DNA from: Gemmatimonadales bacterium
GTDB lineage: Bacteria; Gemmatimonadota; Gemmatimonadetes; Gemmatimonadales; GWC2-71-9
DNA: 6,815 nucleotides
Direction of reading: 5' to 3'
Assembly: GCA_013812695.1 (NCBI GenBank)
Contig: JACCSZ010000045.1
Coordinates: 1-6,815, forward strand
Shown: one piece after another, positions 1 to 6,466 of the stretch
Layout: every line of letters starts with the position of its first letter
Numbering within the stretch: the stretch's first letter is position 1
The notes under the pieces: generated by a model
Told to the model about the DNA's origin: nothing
What the model saw: the letters and a program-made list of their open reading frames with translations, nothing else
Databases searched by the model: none
Made by a program: the position numbers and the translations under genes

Positions 1-2227
1 CCGGGATCACCGTGTGCGGTTCCCCGTCGCTCGAACCATTGTAGTTGGCGTCCCCGGAATAAGTGGCGGTAATGGGACGCGAGCCGCTGCTGGTGAACGT
101 GAGAGCACACGAGCCGCTGCCGAGCGCCGCCGGCGAGGAACAGGTCTCGGCGCCGCCGCCCACGGTCAGGGTGACCGTGCCGGTGAGCGGCACGCTGCCG
201 GGCGACGTCAGGTTCCATTGCACCGTCACCGCTTCGCCGACTACGGACGTCGCGGGCGACTCCGGCTGGATGGCGATCGTCGTGTTGGCCTGGTTCACGA
301 CATGCTGAACAGCCGGGGAAGCGCTCCCCACGAAGTTGGCGTCGCCCGAATAGGTGGCGACGAGATCTTGCGTGCCCGCGGAGGGAAACGACAGCGTGCA
401 GGCTCCTGTGCCCAATCCGGCGCTGATGCTCCCCGTGCAGCTGACGGCGCCGTCGCCGACGACGCCGACCGTCACCGTCCCGGTGAGGCCGCCTGCGCCG
501 GGCGCTGAGATGTTTACGTCATAGGCCACCGTCACGTTCTGCCCCGGCACCGACGGGTCCGGATTGTCGCCGGTGATCGCGACCGTCGTGCCCGCCTGGG
601 CCACGTCGAAGTCCACGCTCGTCCTGCTCGTGACCCCCGATGAGAACGCAGTGAGCGTGTAGTCGTTGCCGGCCTTGTTGATCGCCAGGTTGGAGAAGGT
701 GGCGGTGCCCAGAATCGGCGTCGCCACCGCATTCCCGGACAGCGTGCCGGAGACCGACGAAGTAAGCGTGATCGAATTCGACGCGGTGAGGACGGGGTTG
801 CCACCCACGTCCTGCACCTGCACCTGGATCGACGGCGAGAACTGCTGCCCGACCGTGCGGTCGGTGGGCTCGACGATGAACACCAGGCGGTTCGCGTTGC
901 CCGTCAGGATATCGAAGGCCGGGCTCGTCGTCCCATCGAGACCGTCCGCCACCGCGGTCAGGGTGTAGCCGTTGCCCGTCTTGTCGATGGAGAGGTTGGG
1001 GAAGCTCGCGACGCCGTTGACCGCGCTCACGGTGAGCGTGCCGGACAACACGGCACCCCCCGGGTTGTCTCCGAGGGCGACCGTGACCGTATTGCTGGCG
1101 GCGGTGACCGTATTCCCAGCCGCGTCCTGAATGGCCACCCGGACGGCGGGGGTGATGGTGGCGCCGGCGCTGGTCGTCAGGGGAGGCTGGATGAAGGCGA
1201 GCTTGGTCGCCACTCCCGCCCCTCCCGTCGCCGTGAACGGCACCGACGGCAACCCCGAGAACACCGCATTCACCAGGTTGGAGCCGACGTTGGGACCGAG
1301 GGTCCACGCCGTCTTGGCGAACCCGTTCGGATTGGTGGTGGCCGTGCTGGGGTTGACCGCGCCGCCCCCGGTGCCCACGACCCAGGTGATCGGCTTGCCG
1401 CCGACGCCGTTGCCGTTGTCGTCCATCAGCCGCACCACCAGCGAGTCCGCGAGCTCGGCGCCGACAGGGCCGGTCTGGCCGTTCCCGGATTCCAGCACCA
1501 GCACGGTAGGGTTCGCCGCCCCGGCGGTGTGCGCGAAGCTCACCGGCGTGAGCGCTCCCGATGCCGCCTGCGCCGTCTGCGGTCCTGCGGTGTTCCCCAG
1601 CACCCGCTCGGCCGCCGCTTTGCCATCCGCGCCCGTGAGCACCGTGGCCGGGCTGATCGAGCCGCCGCCATCCACGCTCCAGTCCACCGGCACGCCGGCG
1701 GCCGGGTTGCCGAGCAGGTCGGTCACCCGGACCACGAGCGAATCGGGCAGCGCCGAGCCCACGGCGGCCGTCTGGTTATCGCCGCTCTCGAGCGCCAGCA
1801 CCGCCCCGACACCCGACACCGCCGACGCGTTGAACATGACGAGCAAGGTGGCCGGAAGATTGTCGTCGTCTACCGTGGCCTGCACACGCTGCGCGCCGGC
1901 CGCGCCGCCCAGGGTCCAGCTCGACGACGCCTGCCCGTCGGTGCCGGTCTGCACGCTGGCCGGTGCCACCTGCCCGCCACCCGCGTCGATGGTGAACGCG
2001 ACCGCCTGATCCTCGACCGGCCGATTCTGCGCGTCGGTCACCCGCACCACCAGCGCCTCGCCGAGCACCCCGCCAGCGGCGGCGGACTGTGCGTCCCCGC
2101 TGACGATGGTAATCTTCGCGGGACGGCCTTCCTCGGGCAGCACCAGACGGTCGCCGCCGCAGGCGGACAACCCGATGGCGACACCAAACGCGATCAGAGG
2201 CGCAACACGTCGCCGGGTCGAGGTCAC
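1..2227 (-). CDS. Large multi-domain bacterial Ig-like lipoprotein, C-terminus cut off by the window edge
   Basis: One frame stays open from a GTG at 2227 to the left edge, giving 742 residues without a stop. I followed it codon by codon and saw no frameshift. The N-terminus is a lipoprotein signal: Arg-rich start, hydrophobic stretch APLIAFGVAIG, then lipobox LSAC with the lipidated Cys at residue 23. Seven Ig-like modules of about 100 residues follow: three Big_1-like (about 35-134, 135-234, 235-337; signature SGxxQxxxVGxxLxDSLVVRVTD), two of the KLAF...QDxxGN...GYTLTA type (338-443, 444-543), and two of the group-3 type ending in YSGDANxxGS (544-644, 645 to the edge). Such modules form rod-like extracellular stalks or adhesins, so a surface-exposed lipoprotein is inferred. 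No good Shine-Dalgarno precedes the GTG. The only nearby upstream ATG (2255) is in another frame, and the in-frame upstream stop is at 2302-2300. The ligand is unknown. Confidence 0.85.
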   Translation of the reverse strand, partial: MTSTRRRVAPLIAFGVAIGLSACGGDRLVLPEEGRPAKITIVSGDAQSAAAGGVLGEALVVRVTDAQNRPVEDQAVAFTIDAGGGQVAPASVQTGTDGQASSSWTLGGAAGAQRVQATVDDDNLPATLLVMFNASAVSGVGAVLALESGDNQTAAVGSALPDSLVVRVTDLLGNPAAGVPVDWSVDGGGSISPATVLTGADGKAAAERVLGNTAGPQTAQAASGALTPVSFAHTAGAANPTVLVLESGNGQTGPVGAELADSLVVRLMDDNGNGVGGKPITWVVGTGGGAVNPSTATTNPNGFAKTAWTLGPNVGSNLVNAVFSGLPSVPFTATGGAGVATKLAFIQPPLTTSAGATITPAVRVAIQDAAGNTVTAASNTVTVALGDNPGGAVLSGTLTVSAVNGVASFPNLSIDKTGNGYTLTAVADGLDGTTSPAFDILTGNANRLVFIVEPTDRTVGQQFSPSIQVQVQDVGGNPVLTASNSITLTSSVSGTLSGNAVATPILGTATFSNLAINKAGNDYTLTAFSSGVTSRTSVDFDVAQAGTTVAITGDNPDPSVPGQNVTVAYDVNISAPGAGGLTGTVTVGVVGDGAVSCTGSISAGLGTGACTLSFPSAGTQDLVATYSGDANFVGSASPAVQHVVNQANTTIAIQPESPATSVVGEAVTVQWNLTSPGSVPLTGTVTLTVGGGAETCSSPAALGSGSCALTFTSSGSRPITATYSGDANYNGSSDGEPHTVIP

Positions 2228-2303
2228 GGAGTATCGGGGTCGAGGAAGGCCCCATGGGGGCAGGGCGCGGGGGATCGGGAGAGTCGGTCCGCCGGGAAAC
2301 TAC

Positions 2304-2330
2304 TGCCAGCGCACGATGTGTGCCTTGGCA
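2304..2330. repeat. Imperfect inverted repeat in the leader of the large Ig lipoprotein gene
   Basis: TGCCA-gc-GCAC, a five-base loop GATGT, then GTGC-ct-TGGCA. This gives nine paired bases plus one G-T pair and one C-C mismatch. It lies about 77 bases upstream of the GTG at 2227. On the minus strand it is followed by GTAGTTT, too short a T run for a convincing terminator. It could be an RNA leader hairpin or an operator-like dyad; the sequence does not decide. Confidence 0.35.
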
Positions 2331-2389
2331 GGGGTAGGGTCGCCGGTGCTAACCGATTGGTGCTGGAGCCGTTTGGCCAGACGGCACGA

Positions 2390-2418
2390 GCCTGTGTGGC
2401 CTACCCGCCACAACAGGC
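2390..2418 (-). terminator. Strong hairpin just after the two-domain lipoprotein gene; candidate terminator or 3' stabilising stem
   Basis: GCCTGTGTGGC (2390-2400), loop CTACCC, and GCCACAACAGGC (2407-2418) pair over eleven bases with one bulged base. The stem begins two bases past the stop codon at 2421-2423 on the minus strand. No T-rich tract follows on that strand, so a classical intrinsic terminator is not proven. A second smaller stem, GCCGT/ACGGC at 2368-2385, lies right behind it. The pair could attenuate read-through into the large Ig gene or protect the mRNA 3' end. Confidence 0.45.
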
Positions 2419-2420
2419 GC

Positions 2421-3146
2421 TCAGAAGAAGACGACCGCGGTGAAATCGACCGGGGAGCCGTTGGTGTCGCCCACCCGGGCTTCCGCGCGCTGCAGGCCGG
2501 CCCCGCCGCCCAACGTCCACGTGACGCTGGAGATACCATCGGCGCCGGTGACCGTCCGGTCCTCGCTCAGCTCACCGTGGTCGTCGTCGGGAACCTTCCA
2601 CTCGACCTCCACGCCGCCGACCGGATTGCCGAAGCGGTCGACCACCATGACCGTCAATGGCTCGGGCAGGGCCTCGCCGCGTACTCCGGCCTGGCTGGTC
2701 GGACCCACCGCTCGCACCGTGTCAGGACCACCCGGGAGGGCGTCCGCCTGCAGCGACACCGCCTTGACGACCGTATCGCCCGTGGCGACGATGCGGGCTT
2801 GCGCCACGTACGGTCCCGGTGCCGTGCCGAGGACCCAGCGGGTGTACGCCCGGCCTTCCGAGTTGGTGAGCGCGGTATCGGGGTCGAACCCTTCGGCGCC
2901 CCCGCCGGACGCCAGAAAAGCGACCCGCCGTCTCGCCACCGGGTTGCCGTCCTCCGACGTGACCTCGACGACGATCGAATCGGGCAGCGCCTGTCCGACC
3001 GTGCCGACCTGTCCGTTGCCGTCGACCACGGTCAGGTCGAGTCCGACCGCCGAGCCGTCCGGAAGGGTGAGATCGCCGGCGCAGCTCGCCAGGCCGATCG
3101 CCAGCACCAGCGTGGCCGGGCGCAACGTGGGCACGAATGGGGTCAT
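2421..3146 (-). CDS. Small lipoprotein with two bacterial Ig-like (Big_1-type) domains
   Basis: This is a 241-residue protein. The start at 3146 is chosen because AGGAG (3151-3155) sits four bases upstream and the N-terminus is a clean lipoprotein signal: MTPFVPTLRP, hydrophobic ATLVLAIG, lipobox LASC with Cys22. The frame is open further upstream, but that part is unlike a protein N-terminus and overlaps the barrel gene. Two Ig-like modules follow (about 34-136 and 139-241). The first carries GNGQVGTVGQALPDSIVVEV, nearly the same signature as modules 2 and 3 of the large lipoprotein downstream (GNGQTGPVGAELADSLVVRL), so the two genes look like paralogues. The second ends in FTAVVFF at the C-terminus with no other domain. 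It probably sits in the outer membrane by its lipid anchor. It follows the barrel gene by 44 bases without an obvious terminator, so co-transcription is likely. No specific ligand or enzymatic role can be read. Confidence 0.85.
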   Translation of the reverse strand: MTPFVPTLRPATLVLAIGLASCAGDLTLPDGSAVGLDLTVVDGNGQVGTVGQALPDSIVVEVTSEDGNPVARRRVAFLASGGGAEGFDPDTALTNSEGRAYTRWVLGTAPGPYVAQARIVATGDTVVKAVSLQADALPGGPDTVRAVGPTSQAGVRGEALPEPLTVMVVDRFGNPVGGVEVEWKVPDDDHGELSEDRTVTGADGISSVTWTLGGGAGLQRAEARVGDTNGSPVDFTAVVFF

Positions 3147-3150
3147 GAAG

Positions 3151-3155
3151 CTCCT
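3151..3155 (-). promoter_or_regulatory. Shine-Dalgarno AGGAG fixing the start of the two-domain lipoprotein
   Basis: On the minus strand AGGAG-CTTC-ATG places the site four bases before the ATG at 3146. It is the best ribosome-binding match in the cluster and rules out the longer upstream in-frame starts. Confidence 0.7.
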
Positions 3156-3190
3156 AGGACTGGGGTCCGGGAGACCCGAACCATATGACA

Positions 3191-3796
3191 TCAGCGCCCG
3201 GACTGGAAGAGCACACCCAGCCCGAAGTTGACGATCCGCTCGCGATACCGCTCGCCGCCGCGGCCCGTGTAGCGGTGCTGGACCAGATCGACCGCCGGAA
3301 TGACGTAGGTGCGTCGCCCGACGCGCACTTCCCATCCCGCCCCGACCGCGCCCGCGAAGCCGGTATCGCCGAGGCCGAAGCCGTCGTCGAAATCCGTCTG
3401 GCTGCGTGCAAGTCCGAGGCCGCCCTTGAGGTAAAGGCCGGTGCTGGGTGCGGGATAGAACTGGGTGATGAAAAGCAGACTGGTGATCGACTCGGTCTGG
3501 CGGCCCTGGTCGTCGAACCAGCCGAGGACCTCGCCGCCCAGGCGAAGGTGCCGGCCCGGCGTGCCGCCCAGGCGAAGCGACACGGTCGGCCGGTAGAGAT
3601 CGCCGCTGTAGCCCGCGCCGTCGCGCAGGTCGAACGCCTCGGCGCCGGCGCCCACGCCCAGGGCGCCCCAGAAGCCGCGGCGGCCCGACTCATCCCTCAC
3701 CTCCACCAGGCCGCGAGGCGCTCCCTGCGCCGCGGTCGCGCTGCCGCACATCAGGATCGCGGCGGCCACCGTCATGCCACGTCGAACCGTCCGCAT
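3191..3796 (-). CDS. Small outer-membrane beta-barrel protein, probably eight strands
   Basis: This is a 201-residue protein. The start at 3796 is preferred because GAGG (3803-3806) lies six bases upstream; a second Met at residue 8 is the alternative. A Sec signal peptide covers about residues 1-23 (MRTVRRGMTVAAAILMCGSATAAQG). The mature part alternates polar and hydrophobic residues in about eight stretches: FWGALGVGAGAEAF, PTVSLRLGG, HLRLGGEVLGWF, SITSLLFITQFY, GLYLKGGLGLA, FAGAVGAGWEVRV, TYVIPAVDLVQH and IVNFGLGVLF. This matches an OmpA/OmpW-sized eight-strand barrel. The terminal residues are QSGR after the last strand, so the usual final aromatic is displaced by four residues. The long frame upstream of 3796 is a high-GC artefact crossing the divergent SURF1 gene. 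It is first of three minus-strand envelope genes. The function beyond an outer-membrane location is unknown. Confidence 0.8.
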   Translation of the reverse strand: MRTVRRGMTVAAAILMCGSATAAQGAPRGLVEVRDESGRRGFWGALGVGAGAEAFDLRDGAGYSGDLYRPTVSLRLGGTPGRHLRLGGEVLGWFDDQGRQTESITSLLFITQFYPAPSTGLYLKGGLGLARSQTDFDDGFGLGDTGFAGAVGAGWEVRVGRRTYVIPAVDLVQHRYTGRGGERYRERIVNFGLGVLFQSGR

Positions 3797-3976
3797 GCCG
3801 AACCTCGCCCCGTGTATGTTTGCGGTCGTCCCGAAGTCTGGCCTGGCGGGGGGCAAGAGCCGGACCGCGGATCCTCCCACGGACATCGGATTGCTCGCCC
3901 GTCGCTTAGGCCACCGGGACGAGCGCGGCCACGGTCCTCCTGTCCTCTTTCGCGCACAGCTCCATGCGTACCGCCG
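3797..3976. promoter_or_regulatory. Divergent intergenic region between the barrel gene and the SURF1 gene
   Basis: These 180 bases separate two divergently transcribed genes, so promoters for both should lie here. I could not find a convincing -35/-10 pair on either strand. The minus side has only an AT-richer AAACATACA just before the barrel's ribosome-binding site. The plus side has no Shine-Dalgarno before the SURF1 start, so that transcript may be leaderless or weakly translated. The call rests on gene orientation. Confidence 0.4.
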
Positions 3977-4690
3977 ATGCCACCCACTGCGCGCCGTGTC
4001 CTGATGGGTCTGCTGCTGCTGGCCGCGGCCGGGTTCGCGCGGCTCGGCTTCTGGCAGCTCGGCCGGCTGCGGGAGCGGCGCGCCGGCAACGTGGTGACAG
4101 CGGCCGCCCGCCGCGCGCCACCGATCGCGCTGACCCCGGCGCTCGGAAGAACGGATACGCTCGCCGAGTACCGCGTCGTCGCGCGAGGGCGATACGACCA
4201 TGCGCGCGAGATCGTCGTGCGCGGCGCCGTGCTGCAGGGCGTCCCGGGTGTCCGGCTCGTGACGCCGCTGCTGCTGAGCGACGGCGGGCCGGCGGTGTTG
4301 GTGGACCGGGGGTTCCTGCCGGCGCCGGATGCCGTCACGGTGGACGCGAAGGGAGCGACGGAACCGGGCGAGGTGGAGGTGAGCGGGATCGCATTGCCGA
4401 TGCCGGCCGGAGGAGGTGAACCGCTCGAACATGGCGGTCGGATCACGTGGCGGCGGCTCGACCTCACGGGGCTTCGGGCACGGATGCCGTACGAGGTGCT
4501 GCCCATAGTCGTTCAGCAGGGCCCCAACAGCGTGGCGCCGAGCTTTCCCCGCCGCGCGGCGCCGCCCCCGATCAGCGACGGGCCGCACGCGGCGTATGCG
4601 GTGCAGTGGTTCCTGTTCGCGGGGATGGCGGCGGCGTTCGCGGTGCTGGTGGTGCGGGGGAACAGGGCCGGTCCGCGCCCGCCCGCTTGA
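3977..4690 (+). CDS. SURF1 family cytochrome c oxidase assembly protein
   Basis: This is a 237-residue protein, normal for bacterial SURF1. These inner-membrane proteins help build haem-copper cytochrome oxidases by delivering or inserting haem a. Family marks in order: an N-terminal membrane segment (about 8-23) running into LGFWQLGRLRERR with Trp26; EYRVVARGRYD (65-74); the GVPGVRLVTPLL stretch (88-99); AVLVDRGFLP (106-115); and GPHAAYAVQWFLF (202-214) leading into the second membrane segment (about 209-227). The central domain between the helices would face the periplasm. The ATG at 3977 gives the right N-terminus but has no Shine-Dalgarno; Met10 (4004) is the alternative. The frame is open for 264 codons upstream, but that part is the shadow of the divergent barrel gene. 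No oxidase subunits are adjacent in the window, so the gene stands apart from its usual partners here. Confidence 0.9.
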   Translation: MPPTARRVLMGLLLLAAAGFARLGFWQLGRLRERRAGNVVTAAARRAPPIALTPALGRTDTLAEYRVVARGRYDHAREIVVRGAVLQGVPGVRLVTPLLLSDGGPAVLVDRGFLPAPDAVTVDAKGATEPGEVEVSGIALPMPAGGGEPLEHGGRITWRRLDLTGLRARMPYEVLPIVVQQGPNSVAPSFPRRAAPPPISDGPHAAYAVQWFLFAGMAAAFAVLVVRGNRAGPRPPA

Positions 4691-4702
4691 TCGCGCTGTC
4701 AC

Positions 4703-4725
4703 GTCACCCTGAGCGCAGCGAAGGG
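4703..4725 (+). repeat. HPERSEG-type dispersed intergenic repeat
   Basis: The core CCCTGAGCGCAGCGAAGG, preceded by GTCA, matches a short repeat I know from many bacterial genomes and metagenomes. It is often mis-translated as a protein tail containing HPERSEG; read here in the plus frame from 4675 it gives SRHPERSEGG. It sits 13 bases past the SURF1 stop, between convergent genes, as these repeats usually do. There is only one copy in this window, so its repeat status rests on recognition and cannot be confirmed here. Confidence 0.6.
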
Positions 4726-4732
4726 GGCATGA

Positions 4733-4753
4733 GTCGGGCCTGCTCAGGCTGAC
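4733..4753. terminator. Small hairpin between convergent genes; weak bidirectional terminator candidate
   Basis: GTC-gg-GCCT, loop GCTC, AGGC-t-GAC form a short stem between the SURF1 stop (4690) and the dipeptidase stop (4761-4763). There is no T run on either side. Its position between two converging genes is the main support. Confidence 0.3.
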
Positions 4754-4760
4754 GGGTTGC

Positions 4761-6050
4761 TCATGGCATCGGGGCCGCACGCCCGTCCAGCTCCTCGATC
4801 GTCCGCGTCGACGGTTCCCGGCCGCGCTGCAGCCGGGCGGCCGTCTTCTCCGCCGCCCTCATGGCCCGGAGCAGATTGCGCCCCGCCAGGTTCTTGAGGT
4901 CGGCGTCGCTCCAGCCGCGCCGGATCAGCTCCGCGAACAGCCCGGGAAACTTGGACACGTCCTCGAGCCCGACCGGGACGTGGTCAATCCCGTCGAAATC
5001 GCTGCCGAGCCCGACGTGTTCGGCACCCGCCACCCGGCGCACGTGCTCGATGTGGTCGGCCACCTGGGCCAGCGTGGCAGGGGGCGCGGAGTGCGCCGCC
5101 TCCCATTCCTTCATGTGGAGGCGGCGGGCAGTGCTATCGGGCACCGCGGCGCCGGCGGCTTTCGACTCCGCCTCGAACGACTCCTCCCAGACCTTGAACT
5201 CCGTCGAGACGAACTGCGGCACGAACGTGACCATGACGACGCCGCCGTTCGCGGCCAGGCGCGCCAGGATCGAGTCCGGCACGTTGCGCGGGTGGTCCAC
5301 CAGCGCCCGTGCCGCCGAGTGCGAGAAGATGACCGGCGCCTCGGCGACGTCGAGCGCATCGCTCATGACGGCAGGCGACACGTGCGAGAGATCCACCAGC
5401 ATGCCGAGCCGGTTCATCTCGCGCACCACCTCGCGGCCGAATTCGGTAAGGCCGTTGTGGCGCGCGCTGTCGAGCGCGGCGTCGGCCCAATCCAGGGTGA
5501 CATTGTGGGTCAGCGTCATGTAGCGCGCGCCGAGCGCGTAGTAGGACCGGAGCGCACCGAGCGAGTTCTCGATGGCGTGGCCACCTTCCATGCCGAGCAG
5601 CGACGCGAGGCGGCCGCGCTTGACGTCGCGCTCGATGTCGGCGGCGGTGAGCGCGAGGGCCAGCCGGTCGGGATAGCGCGCGATCATGCGGCGCGCGATG
5701 TCGAACTGCTCGAGCTGGACCCGCGCGTATCCGCTGTCGCCCATCTCGCCATCCACGTAGATCGACCAGAACTGCGCCGCGACCTGCCCTTGCCTGAGCC
5801 GGGCGAAGTCGGTGTGCTTGGGCGCCGGCGCGCGCAGGTCGTATGCCGCGACGTCGCGCGGATGCCCCTCGGCGCGCCGAATCTCCCAGGGCAGGTCGTT
5901 GTGCCCATCGATCAGCGGGGTGGACCGGAGGAGTGCGCGGGCATGGGCGAGCGCGGCGTCGGAATCCTGCGCGGCGGCGGGAGCGGGCATCAGGAGAAGT
6001 CGCAAGGAAAGGGAGAGGAGCGCCGTGCCCGCGATGCGGCCGCCGCTCAC
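4761..6050 (-). CDS. Secreted membrane dipeptidase, peptidase family M19 (renal dipeptidase type)
   Basis: This 429-residue zinc hydrolase of the amidohydrolase fold cleaves dipeptides. A signal peptide (about 1-28, ending PAPAAA-QD) sends it to the periplasm or cell surface. The binuclear zinc site is complete: His50 and Asp52 in IDGHNDLPW, Glu155 in GMEGGH, His223 in DLSHVS and His244 in SHSAAR. The substrate-side His182 in LTHN and Asp351 in GSDFDGI are also present. Spacings His50-Glu155, His50-His182 and His223-His244 equal those of human renal dipeptidase as I remember it. About 38 extra residues lie between His244 and Asp351, around 280-330, which bacterial homologues often have. The start is GTG at 6050, whose first bases overlap the upstream gene's TGA (GTGA, four bases); this and the clean signal peptide fix the start. 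Natural substrates are not evident. Confidence 0.93.
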   Translation of the reverse strand: MSGGRIAGTALLSLSLRLLLMPAPAAAQDSDAALAHARALLRSTPLIDGHNDLPWEIRRAEGHPRDVAAYDLRAPAPKHTDFARLRQGQVAAQFWSIYVDGEMGDSGYARVQLEQFDIARRMIARYPDRLALALTAADIERDVKRGRLASLLGMEGGHAIENSLGALRSYYALGARYMTLTHNVTLDWADAALDSARHNGLTEFGREVVREMNRLGMLVDLSHVSPAVMSDALDVAEAPVIFSHSAARALVDHPRNVPDSILARLAANGGVVMVTFVPQFVSTEFKVWEESFEAESKAAGAAVPDSTARRLHMKEWEAAHSAPPATLAQVADHIEHVRRVAGAEHVGLGSDFDGIDHVPVGLEDVSKFPGLFAELIRRGWSDADLKNLAGRNLLRAMRAAEKTAARLQRGREPSTRTIEELDGRAAPMP

Positions 6051-6466
6051 CGTGCACCGTTCACGTGGTCACCATCGGTCGAAGGCCTGCCCAGCTGGAC
6101 CAGCTCCGGCCGGGCGATGAACTCGGGACAGATCGTGCGATCGTACTCGTACGGGCCGCCGGTCTCGGCGTCGGTCCACGGAAAGCCCCGGCACACAGCC
6201 GGATAGTACGGCTCGGTGTGGATGGTGCACACGTTCCGCTCGAGGAACACGCAGCGGCGCCCCCGCACGCGCGTGCGCCATTCGCCCCACCGCGTCCGGT
6301 ACACCACCCGGGGCCCGTGCGCGCGCGAGATGGCGACGGCTTCGTCGTCACTCAGAGTGACGCCGTAGGCGCAGCAGGACGACAGATGGGGACAGGGATA
6401 GCACGGAAGCGACGGAAGATCGTGCATGCGATAAGGTAGCGGCTCACGCCCCCACATGACAGGCAT
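6047..6466 (-). CDS. YkgJ family cysteine-cluster protein (putative Zn or Fe-S binding)
   Basis: This is a 139-residue cytoplasmic protein with eight Cys: 22, 25, 31, 32, 72, 80, 92 and 113. The N-terminal cluster CYPCPHLSSCC is followed by CVFLERNVCTIHTEP, then CRGFPW and a last Cys in TICPEF. This order (C-rich knot, C-FL-C-I, C-FP, C) is that of the YkgJ/CxxCxxCC family, which is predicted to bind zinc or an iron-sulfur cluster but has no settled function. The gap between the second Cys and the CC pair is five residues, longer than the compact form. Start choice is uncertain: Met1 at 6466, Met4 at 6457 and Met14 at 6427 all lack a Shine-Dalgarno, and Met14 sits just before the cluster with codons of better GC3 after it. 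The stop overlaps the dipeptidase start by four bases, implying translational coupling. Confidence 0.85.
   Translation of the reverse strand: MPVMWGREPLPYRMHDLPSLPCYPCPHLSSCCAYGVTLSDDEAVAISRAHGPRVVYRTRWGEWRTRVRGRRCVFLERNVCTIHTEPYYPAVCRGFPWTDAETGGPYEYDRTICPEFIARPELVQLGRPSTDGDHVNGAR

Noticed and set aside
519..1307. Minus-strand 262-codon frame and overlapping smaller ones in the same region
   Set aside because: It is out of frame with the Ig lipoprotein and reads as Arg/Gly/His-rich low-complexity sequence typical of high-GC shadow frames.
1131..2009. Long plus-strand open frame of 292 codons opposite the large Ig gene
   Set aside because: It is the mirror of the Ig-coding frame: rich in Pro, Ala, Ser and Thr, with no domain, while the opposite strand gives a continuous lipoprotein with recognisable repeats.
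1..2227. About 300-bp periodicity considered as a DNA repeat or CRISPR-like array
   Set aside because: The period reflects protein domains. The DNA of neighbouring modules is diverged, with no identical short repeats or spacers.
2228..2420. Possible tRNA or small RNA gene in the structured gap
   Set aside because: Stems are present, but no cloverleaf, T-loop motif or CCA end could be formed, and no clear promoter or T-run terminator was seen.
2106..3188. 360-codon plus-strand frame opposite the lipoprotein genes
   Set aside because: It crosses the structured gap and two genes and has a composition typical of a shadow frame.
3185..3976. 264-codon upstream extension of the SURF1 frame
   Set aside because: It lies opposite the barrel gene and lacks SURF1 or other family features; the membrane segment and SURF1 motifs begin right after the ATG at 3977.
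3797..4780. Upstream extension of the barrel frame across the SURF1 gene
   Set aside because: The signal peptide and ribosome-binding site place the true start at 3796, and the extension is antisense to a well-recognised SURF1 gene.
4980..6206. 408-codon plus-strand frame opposite the dipeptidase
   Set aside because: It is Arg/His/Gly-rich with no family pattern, while the other strand carries every M19 catalytic residue.
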